Shown here: in pieces, positions 36,389-48,031 of the stretch
Numbering within the stretch: position 1 is the first letter of the stretch
Layout of the letters: each line of letters opens with the position of its first letter
Assembly (NCBI RefSeq): GCF_019399895.1
Contig: NC_091864.1
Location: 8,286,001-8,350,000 of the forward strand
Length of the DNA stretch: 64,000 nt
DNA from: Cardiocondyla obscurior
Lineage: Eukaryota > Arthropoda > Insecta > Hymenoptera > Formicidae
Direction: 5' to 3'
Translations under genes and position numbers: made by a program
The notes under the pieces: model-generated
What the model saw: only the letters and a program-made list of their open reading frames with translations
Databases searched by the model: none
What the model was told of the DNA's origin: nothing

Positions 36389-36717
36389 GTATTCGGGCGT
36401 CATTCTTTTATATAAAAATTTAGTAACAGGAATGTCGTGGACTATCATGCAAAAGTGTTAAATAAAAAATTAATTTTGGTGACGGTAATTTATCGGGCGC
36501 GTACGCGAGTTACTTGTGCGCGGAAGGACGACTCGACACGTTTCATCTGAGAGGAGGAGCAGGCTCGGGAAGGGCATCATGCATCGGCGGAGCAACTTAT
36601 AGGTAAATATAAATTTTTTTATAAAATCTTTAGAAAAAACCTTTACCTTTTTTTTATTCAATTTATTAACTGATATATCGTCATGTCTACATTAATATTT
36701 TTCATTTTATGTTACAG
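36389..36717 (+). other. short intron between the two exons
   Basis: A 329-nt phase-0 intron with GT-AG ends. It starts GTATTC and ends TTTTATGTTACAG. It is AT-rich except for a GC-rich island at about 36478-36602, which ends in a good donor-like TATAG|GTAAAT and could be an extra or alternative exon (described separately). The A/T-rich flanks with stops in all frames behave like intron. Confidence 0.45.
36478..36602 (+). other. GC-rich island, possible cryptic or alternative exon
   Basis: About 125 nt of roughly 60% GC inside an otherwise AT-rich intron. On + one frame is open from a TAA near 36463 through the island (GNLSGAYASYLCAEGR, later GGATY). It ends at TATAG|GTAAAT, a good donor. 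Joining it to 36718 in phase 2 would make that exon read HRQNSTTPLKLMQI instead of SPAEFYNSAEAHAD. No AG acceptor with a pyrimidine tract precedes it in frame, which argues against a normal exon. On the minus strand the island holds a very good acceptor (CTCCTCCTCTCAG, ending at 36547) and a GT at 36513-36512 that would enclose a 33-nt mini-exon. Neither reading is proven. Confidence 0.25.
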
Positions 36718-36761
36718 TCACCGGCAGAATTCTACAACTCCGCTGAAGCTCATGCAGATTG
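36718..36761 (+). CDS. small coding exon, same gene as 36255-36388
   Basis: A 44-nt exon between TTTTATGTTACAG and the strong donor ATTG|GTAAGT. Continuing the phase-0 end of the upstream exon it reads SPAEFYNSAEAHAD plus two bases of the next codon (TG), so the following intron is phase 2. The peptide is acidic and polar with no obvious domain. A second frame is also open (HRQNSTTPLKLMQI), so the frame depends on which upstream exon is used. Lengths of 134 and 44 nt with a short intron fit a cassette in a gene with very long introns. I could not find the next exon in the following 27 kb. Confidence 0.45.
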
Positions 36762-39060
36762 GTAAGTCGCATGATTTGATTTTTTTCTTTTTCGTAGATT
36801 GTAGTTGGGGTCCCTTAAAAAATAGCGCGCACATAGTTTCTTCTAGTTATATTAAAATAATAACATATGCCACGGCCACGATAAAATTCCACGTATTTAA
36901 AATTATTCTTAAAATGAGCAAAGTGTAATCGGTCCACAGAAGAAACTCGATACTCGAGGGAATTTAATATGTCGCGCAGATGCTTATTATTTTTATTAAT
37001 TTGTTTTTTTTTTCATTCTCTTTTTATCGAAATACATCATGAAACGCAAAAGCTATCGCTTTTAATTATCGAGTTTTAGAGCTTTCACTTTTATGTTGCA
37101 TGCGTGGTCGGCGTCTCGCATTCCAACGTGACCACAAAGCTTTTTTTTTCCACGTGGATATTTCCTTTTACGAAACGTAACGTAACGTACGTACGTGGGC
37201 GAGCGAAAGTCGATGGGATGCCGGAATTCGAGATTCCACGTACGATTGTAAATTTGTCAACGCGTCGGATACCACTCTCGCTCGATATCCTCCATCCATC
37301 GTGTAAACCAAACGTCGCATTTTTAGCGCCGTTCACGCGCCCGCAATTGTTCCGCCGACTTTTACCCGATACCTGGAGGAGGCGCGAAGGGCAAAAGGGC
37401 CGGGGAATCCCTTCGTGTTTGCCGTTTCTTCGCGTAGCTATTGATTTCTGCGAAACGTCGGCCGGGCCTTCTCCTCCGGTGCGAATCATTCTATTTCGAG
37501 GGGGAGCCGCGTCATCGGGCGGAAAGAAAGTGCCATCCCGCCGGCGCGTCATTACTAAACCCGGATAGAAATGCTCCTGGAAGCGCGATTGGAATTCCGA
37601 GAGAAATAATTCGTTCTAAACGAATCAGCTGTTTCGGACAAAGGAGTCGCGCCGGCCCGCTCTAATTGATTTGATAAGCGTGTCGCTATAATTGCGATAC
37701 GCGTGAAAAAGCGGCGACGCGTCTTTTATCGAAGCGGCGAGTGCATTGGCAGTGGCGAGAATAGTTGATCGACCGGAAAATTGCTCTTCTAATAAATGGA
37801 ACGTTGAGCTATTAACATTCCCGATACGATGCTGCAGTGAATATCTCCGATAATGGATAGAGACCGAGGGTAGTTCTAATGATGAATGAAAAAAAAAAAA
37901 GGGAAATTTTTATCGCGAATACAAATAAACATTATATTGGATATAAGTTTCCTGGCGTCGTTTATAAAATTTGCCAACTTACGGTTTGAAGAGAAGTTTT
38001 ATAAAAGTTCAGCCAACTGATTAAAAATTGTACCGATGCCTTTAATTAAATAAGATTTAATTAGTAATCGTAAAAAAATATTGTGCCTGTAAATCAATTT
38101 TAAATATATTTTAGATATCGAGTGAGACCTAAATTTTGATAAAAGAAGAATTTAATAAATTTTTCGAAACATCAGCAAAAGCTGATTTTATCTCTCCTTT
38201 TTTTTTTTTTTTATTGAAAAAGGAAAACGGCAGCCTGAATAACCGTACATGTATGCTTTCAAGAATTATATAATCCTCTTAGCTTAATTTGCGTTTCCAC
38301 ACTTGTCAATTAACTAGAAAGCGCGCAAACATTTTCACGCCCACTTCAGCTCGTTTTACAGCGCGTGCAAAGAGCGGTCCAAAAGTTTCACGAGGAGTCT
38401 TAAAAACTAATAGGGTAATGTCTGACGACGAAAAAGAGGTAGGGGGAAAGCGCACTAAAAGCTCCGACGTCTTTACGGGTTGTTCCGTTAAAAAATGAAT
38501 CGGATCGCGTCGTGGCGGACACAAGAAGTGGAAAACGAAAGGCTTTTTTCGCGTTAAAAGGCGGAGGGGTAAGCTCTCTACTCGATCACGTCTTAGGTAG
38601 GTAGGTGACGTGCAACCATCTCGGTCCACCGACAGCATGACGGCATGAATGGCAAGAGTGCGGCGCGGCGCGCACAATAAAACGGTCGGTTGGCGTATCC
38701 GTGCCCGGCAACTTAAACGGAACGTACCGGGCGCACGGGTGGACATAAACGGCGGCATTCCGCGGACCGAAACGCCAGACAGGTAGACGGCAAACAACAG
38801 TCTCACCGAGGAGCTGAAGTATCCCTATTATACATAATAGAGAGTCAGGCCCTCCCGAAACGACTCTTGGCCTCTGGAGGCAGGTGACCCCCCGGCGTGT
38901 GCGAGATGGAGAAAGCAACGCGTACGAACCGCAGCTTGTACCCACGTACACACGTGCGCATGCATGTGCACGTCGCGCGCATATGCGCTCGCTTATAAAT
39001 TCACTCGTATTTATATTAAGGGACAGAATACACGTGATAGCAAAATACGATTTAGTTCAG
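36762..39060. other. non-coding, probably intron downstream of 36761
   Basis: AT-rich to 37080, then GC-rich to about 37740 with long open frames on both strands (37091-37568). The frames mirror each other and lack splice support. CpG-rich again at 38500-38990. Confidence 0.5.
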
Positions 39061-39105
39061 TAAAAAAAAAAAAAAAAAAAATTTTATGAAATAAGTTTAT
39101 CAAGT

Positions 39106-39506
39106 TTATACAACCTCGTATATTTTCCGTTCGTTCTTATTATTCTCCAATGATATTTTTCTCAGTTCACCGAATTCAAACGCCAACGAAATTGGATACT
39201 TGGTCGCATATTGCATTAAGTTCTCGCCAGTGTGAAATTTAGCTTTCGCACAATGGTCTATGATCTTTAGTACCTTCCATTTTTATACGGTATAGAATAT
39301 CCTTTTTCTCTTCCTCTCTTGCCTTTTTCCACAATGGTAGCCCATCTACGGATTCGCCGCTGCGTGAAATGCGAACGTAAATGACCGTTATGTGGGCCTG
39401 AGCGTTTTGTCGTTTTCTGAATTTCCCCGGATGTCCACCGATCCTCTTTCCTCCAGTCATCCATCTTTCCAGCATCATCAAGATAGTCGACTGGTTCGTT
39501 TTCCAT
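39106..39506 (-). pseudogene. possible frameshifted coding relic
   Basis: Reading the minus strand from 39506 downward, three overlapping frames are open in turn. The first gives MENEPVDYLDDAGKMDDWRK and runs to a stop near 39267. A second runs to 39239 and includes ESVDGLPLWKKAREEEKKDI. The third begins at about 39280 and continues as KIIDHCAKAKFHTGENLMQY, then YPISLAFEFGELRKISLE, ending at TAA 39106-39108. The third piece in particular looks like a protein C-terminus, so the whole may be one coding region broken by one or two frameshifts. It lies in a CpG-poor block, unlike its surroundings. No family is recognised. On the minus strand the stop is followed by poly-T, not poly-A, so a recent processed copy is not supported. 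Confidence 0.3.
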
Positions 39507-40263
39507 TGGGCTTAGAACTTTTCTCTCTCTTTTATTATACTTGGCCTCTTTCTTTATTAATATGATTTATTGGGATACTTTTTTTATGATACTGCTGCAT
39601 ATTGTACGCAGTTTTATCTTTTTATATATTGCAAATTTTATTTTCATATTAATCTAAATGCCAATAAAATGTGAATATTAATAATTTTATTGTTTTACCG
39701 TGCGAAGTAAAAAATGTAAAAGAGACCGGAAAGGTTTTTTTTTCCTTCGTGTAAGTAAATTTTACACGGGACACAAAAATGGCAAAATAAATGATAAAGT
39801 GACATTTTCGGGAACAGAACGAAGATAATTGGATGGCTGGATGAACCATATGCTATGTTGTTAGAGATGGCCTTGTCACATAAAACGTGTGGCACAAATT
39901 GATTCTGTGTTGAATGGTGACAGAAAATCGAATTCTCGAAAAAGTGGAAATATGGCCCTTTTGACGTAACTAAATTAATTCTTTCACTATGTTAGAGTTG
40001 AATTTTTTAAACCAGTGGAAATATAAAATTCGTATAAAAAGAGTTTATTTTATTCGTTGGAACCAGAGAAAAATATAATTGGAATAACTGTAATTTAACT
40101 ATAAAAAAAAAGATTAAAAAAAGGGATTCTTAAGATTTTCACGAATATAGAATATAGTGTAAGCAAACGTATAAAAAAAAAAAAAGGGTTTAATAATTTT
40201 ACTCGTGCAAATAAATTGCTTTGGAAAAATGTATTAAACAAACGGATTGGGCGGTATTAAATG

Positions 40264-40289
40264 TTTTTTTTTTTTTTTTTTTTTTTTTT
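40264..40289. repeat. T26 homopolymer
   Basis: An uninterrupted 26-nt T run at the right edge of the CpG-poor block. Confidence 0.95.
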
Positions 40290-40566
40290 CCGTCAAAGTT
40301 CGTATTGTTATTTGGATTGCCTCCGCAATCCAAGTAGTTAATCGCGCGGCAATATTTGTGCGCTTGCGGATCAAACATGGGATTTTGCGTACGTCTAAAA
40401 ATAAACGTGTGGCTTTCACACCGCCACTGTAATATTTGCATGGAGCACATGTAGGGTTCGATATATGTCTATCGTGCTGTACCCTATACAGCCGCCGCGT
40501 ATATATGGCGCGGTTACCACGAGCCGCAATTACGGCACAGCGGTGTGTAATTCGTGTATGGTCATT

Positions 40567-40664
40567 CTTGTCTTTCTCTCTCTTTCTCTCCCTTGTTTCT
40601 TTTTTTTTCTCTCTCTCTCTTTTTATCTTCCCCCCTCCCCCTCTTTCTCTCTCGTTCTATCTCG
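40567..40664. repeat. long polypyrimidine tract
   Basis: About 100 nt of almost pure C/T on +, including CT repeats and CCCCCCTCCCCC. No coding exon follows. Confidence 0.9.
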
Positions 40665-42028
40665 CGCACATCTTGTTCCACCCAATTTTTTTCTGTATGC
40701 GTAATAGCCTTTACACTGCTATATAATTGCGCTGGCAAGCCGATAGAGTCGAGGTACCCATAATCACAATGGCGCTGTCGCAAAGAACCGGAGACCAGAC
40801 GAAGAACCTTTCATTAAGGTACAAGCAGGTCTTCTCTTTGACCTGCCGTATACCGACCACGCAAGAAGAGTCCCGTAGCTCTATTCTCTTCTTTTTCTAC
40901 AAAAGAAATTAAGGAGTTTATCCCGAGTACGACTGCAGAAGCGAGGTCAATCGCGCTGCGACAATGCACTCAAGACTGAAAACCAGAAGCGCGGTCGGGA
41001 ACGGAAAGAACAACCGCGATCGCTATATCTGATTGACAAAGAAAAGCAGAACAAAAGAAAAGAAAGGAAAGAAAATTAAAAAATAAATGAAAAAGAGCAA
41101 TTTTATTTTATTTTTTTTTTTTTTAAGTATTATAGGTTAATTTCTCCGCTGACCGTACAACAATCGATTAATTAGGTGATATTTCTCGATGTTTTCGTAG
41201 TCGCGAGGTGCTTCTCGCTCCTTGTATCCACGCTATTTACCGCTGGCTAATTGTCGCCTCGAAATTAGAAACGTTACCAGCTTCCTGATTCGCGACGGAA
41301 AGGCGCGGATCACGTCCCGATCAAATTCGCAGCTCGTATTCGAGCCGTGCGCTCGCAAAAATATCATTCATTATTCTCGCATTATACGTAATAATTATTT
41401 TTACTCAATATAATTTTTTTAACAAACATTTTCTTCACGTTGCTTAATATTCGAACAATATTGAAGTGGCAAAATTCTTGTGAGAGACTTTCAAACGTTT
41501 CTATGTCTCCGTCGTGTCGCTGCTGGCGCTTTCGAGTCAAGTTAAATAAAGTGTATATTTAATTTTTGTGCATATAGCATCCAAGAGCGTTTCGATATTC
41601 TATTCTTGAAACTGGTAACGTATTCTAGATGACTTTTACGAACTCATAGGATATTGGTTTCTCGGGAAACAGCTACGTCACGAATATTCCCATGAGAACT
41701 TCGAGTACACCTCTAAAATACGCATAGTCTCCGCCGTGACACTCGCGTTTCGAGACGCGAGTATTGCCTCGAGAATAAGTTACGACATATTTCACGTGCT
41801 TTCAAAAATAGAGGAAACGTGTATCTAAAGGAACGAAATCGTGCACTTTCCCAAATGATAGCGTAAAGTATTGAGGCGAGTTTCATATTAAACCAGTAAT
41901 CCTCAAAATTATTTATCGAATAGATTTTTACATTTACACGCGGTTGAATGGAAGCTAGACAGAGCTGCTTGCTTGATTAAACAATCGTAAATTGAATTGC
42001 AATAGTGAAATCGATTTTATTATATATT

Positions 42029-42030
<2 letters not shown>

Positions 42031-42060
<30 letters not shown>
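42031..42060. repeat. (CT)n tract
   Basis: A near-perfect CT array. An inverse GA tract lies about 190 bp downstream (42241-42270), so the two could pair. Confidence 0.92.
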
Positions 42061-42063
<3 letters not shown>

Positions 42064-42240
42064 TATTGATCGGCACGTATCGCTCAGTAAGCGTAGGGAG
42101 AATTTGACTAATACCCTCTGTACTTTTAATCTAGCTCGATAAACTCGTTTCATAACTACATGAAATATAAAAGCATTCGCTCTCACTCTGCTGCAAAATG
42201 TGGCTTGATGGCTCGCAATTCCCTTAAGGGGGAGAGGGGT

Positions 42241-42292
42241 GGAGACAGAGAGAAAGAGAGAGAGAGAGCGAAAGAAAAAAAAAATAAAAATG
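42241..42292. repeat. (GA)n then A-rich tract
   Basis: An imperfect GA array followed by an A run; inverse partner of the CT array at 42031-42060. Confidence 0.88.
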
Positions 42293-42558
42293 AGGGAAAG
42301 AACATTAAAAGGTCCTTTCACATACAGATTCTCTTGACGAACTGAAATATCACAAATGGATTAAAATCCGTAGAATTATCCAAGCGATATTGACTGATGC
42401 GAAACCTACGGGAAAATCGAGTTCATACCCGCGCAAGTTTACGCTCGGCCCGAGTTTTTATTTAAAACGGGAATTTTACGAGCAATCCATAATGGCGAGT
42501 CCTGCTCGTTTATCTAAATCCTCTCACGGTGGATAGATGGTACCCGGCCCTCACGGGC

Positions 42559-42597
42559 GACCGCCACGAATGACCACCACAAATGACCGCTGTGACT
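42559..42597. repeat. 13-bp unit, three tandem copies
   Basis: GACCGCCACGAAT, GACCACCACAAAT and GACCGCTGTGACT follow each other without gaps. The first two differ at two positions; the third has drifted further. Confidence 0.75.
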
Positions 42598-43860
42598 GGG
42601 TCGTGTGGATCAAGCTGGGATGGATAGCCGTGGATAGCGCGGATTTACCAAGTTCACCATTTCCCTTAAAGGTACGAGATCTTCCCTAAATGGCTCTCTG
42701 TATACAGAGGCGCACCCGGCTATCCCTTCCGGTATGTGATTACCTATGTACCGCGCTCTCGACGTAACAATGTCGCGGGCGTATATGTGCGCGTTACTCG
42801 GCCACGTAATGACGCATCGGCGTGCCTGCGCACGGGCAGCGGACTTTCACGAATCTGCGTTAGTCAGTCAGCGGGTTATAGAGTAGACTTTTTCGGAGAA
42901 GCAAGTGCGTGAGAAAGAGATGTGGGCAGAGCGGCGGAAAGTAAGGCAGAAACGACAGAAGTTTTTTTGCTTCAATGTTTTAAGTTACGTCACCACTCGA
43001 CGATCTTATACTGACAATAAATTCTGTCCTTTAATAAAGATATCAGATCTGCTTACGCAACGTGCTGGTATCGCGGACAGAATAAATAAAAAAAAAACTT
43101 GGATCGCGTATCGATTACCCTAAATCAGAATTACTTCCAGCGGGGTCGGCGGGATAGTAAAAGAATTCCGCTGGCGCGCCTCTCGTCATCGCCCCGTGTC
43201 GGAGATTGCGTAGAAATATTTCTCTTTCGCGTTCCGCGTCTCCCGGGATAAAACCGAACAGTCGACGGGTTACTGCTACGCGAGACATTTTTGGACGTCC
43301 GGGTGACGGCAGAACGAAAAATGCCGCGTAGACGAAAATAGAATACGCCGGTAAATAAAAAAAATATATATATATAAAAAAAAGGGGGACACAATAGCAA
43401 ACGACGGCGCGTCAGCTTGGTCACGATAGTACTACCGTACGTCGCTGCGTTCGATTCGCGCGTGTCCTTCCATGCGAGAGGAGTGAGATGCGAAGCATTT
43501 AGGCCAATTCGACCGTAGACACGAAGGGATCGCACAGCACGTACGAGAGATTGTGATTGGATCGAAACGTGCAACTGACACGCCGGTCGAGTGTCCGGCG
43601 GCGTCAGTTTCCTTTTTCAAAATTTGAACTATCGTTTTGCCTCGTGAAGCCAGCTTACCAATATTTCATTCTCAAAAGAAGAATCTAAGTCACAGAGGCA
43701 CGGTAAAATTATGAGACAGTTTATTCTCACAGGCAAAATGTTCGTATTTCGATAACGCGGCTGACCGCAACAAAAAAAATGTAGAACATATAAAATTATT
43801 TAAGACCCTCCGCTTAAAAATAAAGAGATCGTATCGGGTGCCGTTGTTTTATTTTTTCAG

Positions 43861-43923
43861 AAACGCTTGAAAAATAAGCGCGGAATTTTGAAACGCCGCG
43901 AACTAATTACAAAAGCACAATAG
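43861..43923 (+). CDS. candidate terminal exon, Lys/Arg-rich tail (weak)
   Basis: The acceptor is strong: GTTGTTTTATTTTTTCAG ending at 43860. The sequence after it is open in one frame for 20 codons (KRLKNKRGILKRRELITKAQ) and ends at TAG 43921-43923. The tail is highly basic. The same TAG is followed by GTATAA, so CAATAG|GTATAA could instead be a donor. No AATAAA signal follows closely. Such short frames with an acceptor occur by chance in sequence this rich in T-tracts. Confidence 0.2.
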   Translation, partial: KRLKNKRGILKRRELITKAQ

Positions 43924-44218
43924 GTATAATTCCATTGATAAGCCTTCGTGCCTTCGCTAAAGTTGCTTGATACAATCTTAATTAATGAGCAGTACTTTCT
44001 AATTAAACTTTTCTTCCCGCGGCATCTGGGCGCTTACGAGCGCGCCGTCCTCATGTTCGTAAATGGAGAGATCACGACGATACTAAAATACAGCTGGGTG
44101 GCCATTATCGCGCCTTATCGCGAGCGATATCGCCCCGGCGGATAAGCGATTATGTTCTTCGATTTGCTGGGCCATGGCAACTAAACGCGTCATCGGTTCG
44201 CACGAGTGGAAAATCCAC

Positions 44219-44276
44219 CGGGGGGGTTCTTCTTTCAAGGGGTACCCCCGCGCCGAGTGGGGGGGGGAGGGGGGAA
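44219..44276 (+). other. G-rich tract with long G-runs
   Basis: G-runs of seven, four, nine and six, with the self-complementary GGGGTACCCCC in the middle. It may form a hairpin or a G4. Confidence 0.55.
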
Positions 44277-44660
44277 GGTAAAGAGGAAAACAAAAAGAGC
44301 GCGCTCGCGAGAACGATCGGGGTTGGTTTGATATTAAATCCCGGTGACTGGCGTGTCGTGGACGAGACGCGAGGAGAATCCTCGCAACACCAGATGGAAC
44401 TGACGCGCTGAGTGACGTCAAATTAAAACACGCAGCACTGACGCGACGATTCGACGACACCCCATATAACCTCGCATTGCGCACCCCCGCTTCCCGCCAC
44501 CCGTGGTCTTCCCTTGTCGACCCTTGGCACAACCGGTTTTCTATCGCCGCCTCCCGCGAATACTCCCGGTCGCTGTACCACGATTCGCGTCAGACACGTG
44601 ATCGCGATAGCGGGATCCCGCAGATCGCGACTAGTTCGTACAATGCGACGGACGTATGAC

Positions 44661-44689
44661 TTTTTTTTTCTTTTTTTTTTTTTTTTTTT
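44661..44689. repeat. T-tract (T9 C T19)
   Basis: A homopolymer with a single C interruption. Confidence 0.95.
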
Positions 44690-45093
44690 GAAATACGACT
44701 GAAAGCCGCGTGGCACATTTTACGAGATATCAGTAGAGATTCGACGACGATGCCGTTACACAAGTGACATTTATGTAGCACGTGACACGCGCGGTGCGTG
44801 AGCGGCGGAGGTGGGTGAAGATAAATTGTTCTGTCGATGGCTGCGACTTAATAAAGATGACGGGATGTTGCCGCGAATCTCGATTACGGTGCCTGGATAT
44901 GCCCCACGCCACGTGGAGTTCTCCGAGATGCGCGTGGATTTGAAAATAAATAGTCTCCTTCGGAATTATAACGTAATGCACAGATATTAATTTTCTTCTT
45001 AACAAAATTTTAACGTTTTTATTTTGACGACGTCGCCTAAAATTTCGTCAATATAATTAACATAAAATACGAAACGAGCGTAAAGAAGGGAAA

Positions 45094-45112
45094 AGAGAGA
45101 GAGAGAGAGAGG
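45094..45112. repeat. (GA)n tract
   Basis: A short GA microsatellite. Confidence 0.9.
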
Positions 45113-48011
45113 TTATTATTTATATCGTAGAATTCGCCGGTCTACAAATTCTCGCTCGAGGGCAAAGCTAATCCAGCCACGTCCAAGTCGTCCTCTTAAC
45201 TCCGCTAGAAGGCGATGCGTAACGCGAGGGTTTCCGAGAAGTCGGTAAGGCTTTCGTTTTTTTTTGGAGGAATATAGACGCGCCACCACGGTGCATCCGC
45301 AAAACAGCTGCGCGAGTCCACGTGTCTTTTCGCGGAAAACGCGCTCACCGCGCGGCGCTGAACCAATGCTGCGCCGTCGTCTCGTCAGCTTGCTAAATCG
45401 CTCTTTAAAATCGCGAAACGCCCTGCACGTGTTTTTCAGGCATTTAAATATACTCCGACGATGCCATCTCGGTCCCGCTTTATTACGCGCGTGATGAAGC
45501 ATCCTCTAAATGGACCGCGAATACTTTCGAATACAAAAGAATAAAATAAAACGTAACCTTGCCTTTAAAACGCGCTTAAAGAGAATTAGAATCCGAGAAT
45601 AATTGTCTTGACGCAGCGAAAGCGATATCCAATGGCGTTAATTTTAGTTTAAACAATTATTGCGGCATCTTATTTTAAATTAGACCAGCACGCAGTTATC
45701 TTCAAAAGCGATAAAGCCCGCAATTGGATGACACACATAGATGGGCTTAATTTGCCGTCGAAATGAGCCACCTCATTTATCGTATCGCCGTAATTACCGC
45801 GCGAAATAATGCTACCGTGCCATTTACTACAGCTGGGGGCGCGACAATTTCGCGGCAGTCGTAGCGGGTGCGCGCATAAAATCGACTCGTAAAAACAAAA
45901 AAAAAAAAGGAAAGAGATTTCTGAGTCGGGTGCTTAAAGCGCGGGGGATTACGCTTACCTTTTCCCGATGAGTGCGTACCTGCCCCGGCGTTATGTATGC
46001 ACGCGCGAGCCAATATATCGAGCCCCGTGTGGTTCGAAGTCGAATCCAATGGACGCAACGGGACACCGCGAGAGGATGCGCCCTTACGCGACGGCGCAGG
46101 CAAGTCCATAAAATGCGGGTGGCAAACGAGCAACGGACAAGGGGGGAAGGACCGAGGGGGGGACCGGACGGCCGTAACGAATGAAGTGTGCCGCTGTAAA
46201 AATGCGGTTTTATAGAAGCGGCCTCACATAACGTTCAAGTGAGCGAGACGACGGACCCGTCAGAGAGAGGCGGAAGAACGAGCGCGGTTGGACGAGCGTT
46301 GTAAGGCACGCTCGCTAAGGCGATTCCGATGTGGGTACGAGTTGAGGATTGAGACGGGAGGGATGGGAGACACACTCGCGAGTGGGTGCGCCCGTAAAAA
46401 GGAACATCATGCACGCGCCTGCACGTCGTAATATCTCGGGCTCTCGTGCGTCCATACACTTTAGCCGGGCTCTTTTTATTCCGCCAGCCTTATCCTCAGC
46501 GCGCTGTCTTACGTCGGCCTCTTCGTCTTCTTCGCCCTTCTATCCCTGGGCTTCCTCCCTGCCTTTTTCTCTCCCCCCCTTACCCCTCTTCTTTCGCCAC
46601 ACGGCTCTTTTTACTGCGCCTTGACTCCGTAAACCCTCCATAAAGCCTCGACGACAGCTCGGAATCCCAAGCGTCGCGATTTCGCCGGATGATATCGATC
46701 ACGATACCTCGGGAACGAAGTAAGTGGCCGATCGCCACGTCGCGATATACTACCGATGATACCGCTATTTCTGGAGCTCTACTCGGACACGCTACCACGC
46801 GACGAGCAGCTCGAACGGGGAAACAACCCGGGGATGCCGCGCGGCGATTCCGCTGGGTTAAAAAACACGCCCCGCGATACTGCGGATCTGCGGCTATTAC
46901 GCGTCGCCTCGTATGAAAACGAAATTTTAATTACGATTCGCGCGAGTGTTGTCAGAGTAATTAGCGGCGGGTGTTCAGTCGCGCGCACGAGCGATCGCGT
47001 GGGAACGGGGATGTCGTGCCGGTGCGGTGTGCTTTGCGTTTGCCAGCGCGCATTTATACATATACGCGGGGAAAAGGAGGAGGAGAATACGCGGCGACCG
47101 TACGTTTTTATTTTACTTCGCGAAGCCGGGCGTGACACGGGATATTTGTCCAGGAAACAATTCGCCGCCGTTCGAAACTTAAGATAGATTAAGAGGAAAA
47201 ATCCTTTGCGTGAAACTTTGCGACGTCTATCTGCCGCTATTAATCTTAATTTGTCAAGACGGCAAAAGAATTAATTAATTCGCGAATAAGGAATCTAAAA
47301 AATAGAACGCTTTATAAATAATATAAATACGAGCGCACTTCTATATTTAAAATAATATTCGAAGGTTCGAGGTGCAGCGGGTGCTGAATTAAAATTATTT
47401 CATCTCAAAGTTCGTGCAAAAGATCTCAGCCGTCGTCGGCAAGAAACCGAGCTGCCACTTCCAACCGTTCGCTAATTAAATTATTGAAAATTATGAAAAT
47501 TATCTAGGAATATAATTAGAATAATAAATAAATAATGATAGTTTTATCAAAGTGATAAAATAATTGAAATCTATTCGGAGAAGATGTTCTTTATCTTGTG
47601 CTCGCTAGAAAAAAGTCGAGACGGCTTTACAGCTAACTTTCCCTCTCCCCTTACGATCCAGACAAGCAATCGCCAATATTAGATGTTTAGTATCAAGCCA
47701 TTGAAGCTATTGATATCCACAATAAAGGTAGGATTACCTACTATCGCTAGCGCTATTCGCTTTGGAAGGTCATCCCGACTGCGAGAGACCGGTCGATAGG
47801 GTAACATCAAAAGCAGCTCCAAGTAAACGGTTAGGTAAATCTCTTCGAGGCTCGAAGAAGCTTCGGAGGTGGAATCAATGGACTTAGATGAGTTCGTTGG
47901 CAAGCAAATAAATTTCTGGTAACTTGCCAAGCGAAGCGAGATGCGCGTCGGTTTCAGGGCGAAGCGTGCGAGCTCCGGCTTCAAGCTCGGCACCCCGATG
48001 GGAAATCCGGC

Positions 48012-48031
48012 GGGGGAGGGAGGGGGGAGGG
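48012..48031 (+). other. G-quadruplex-prone tract
   Basis: GGGGGAGGGAGGGGGGAGGG has four G-runs of at least three separated by single A loops, the most stable intramolecular G4 pattern. Function here is unknown. Confidence 0.8.

Larger units (their letters stand above)
39061..40300. other. CpG-poor AT-rich block
   Basis: Bounded by A-runs or T-runs (39062-39080 and T26 at 40264-40289). CpG dinucleotides are visibly scarce here compared with the rest of the window. It includes the frameshifted coding relic at 39106-39506. Confidence 0.5.

Noticed and set aside
36420..36460. Possible fourth MITE copy (GGAATGTCGTGG, then ATGCAAAAGTGTTA)
   Set aside because: Only short matches in the wrong order and spacing for the element.
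37091..37568. Overlapping 150-codon frames on both strands
   Set aside because: Mirror-image frames in GC-rich DNA without splice sites; neither stands out.
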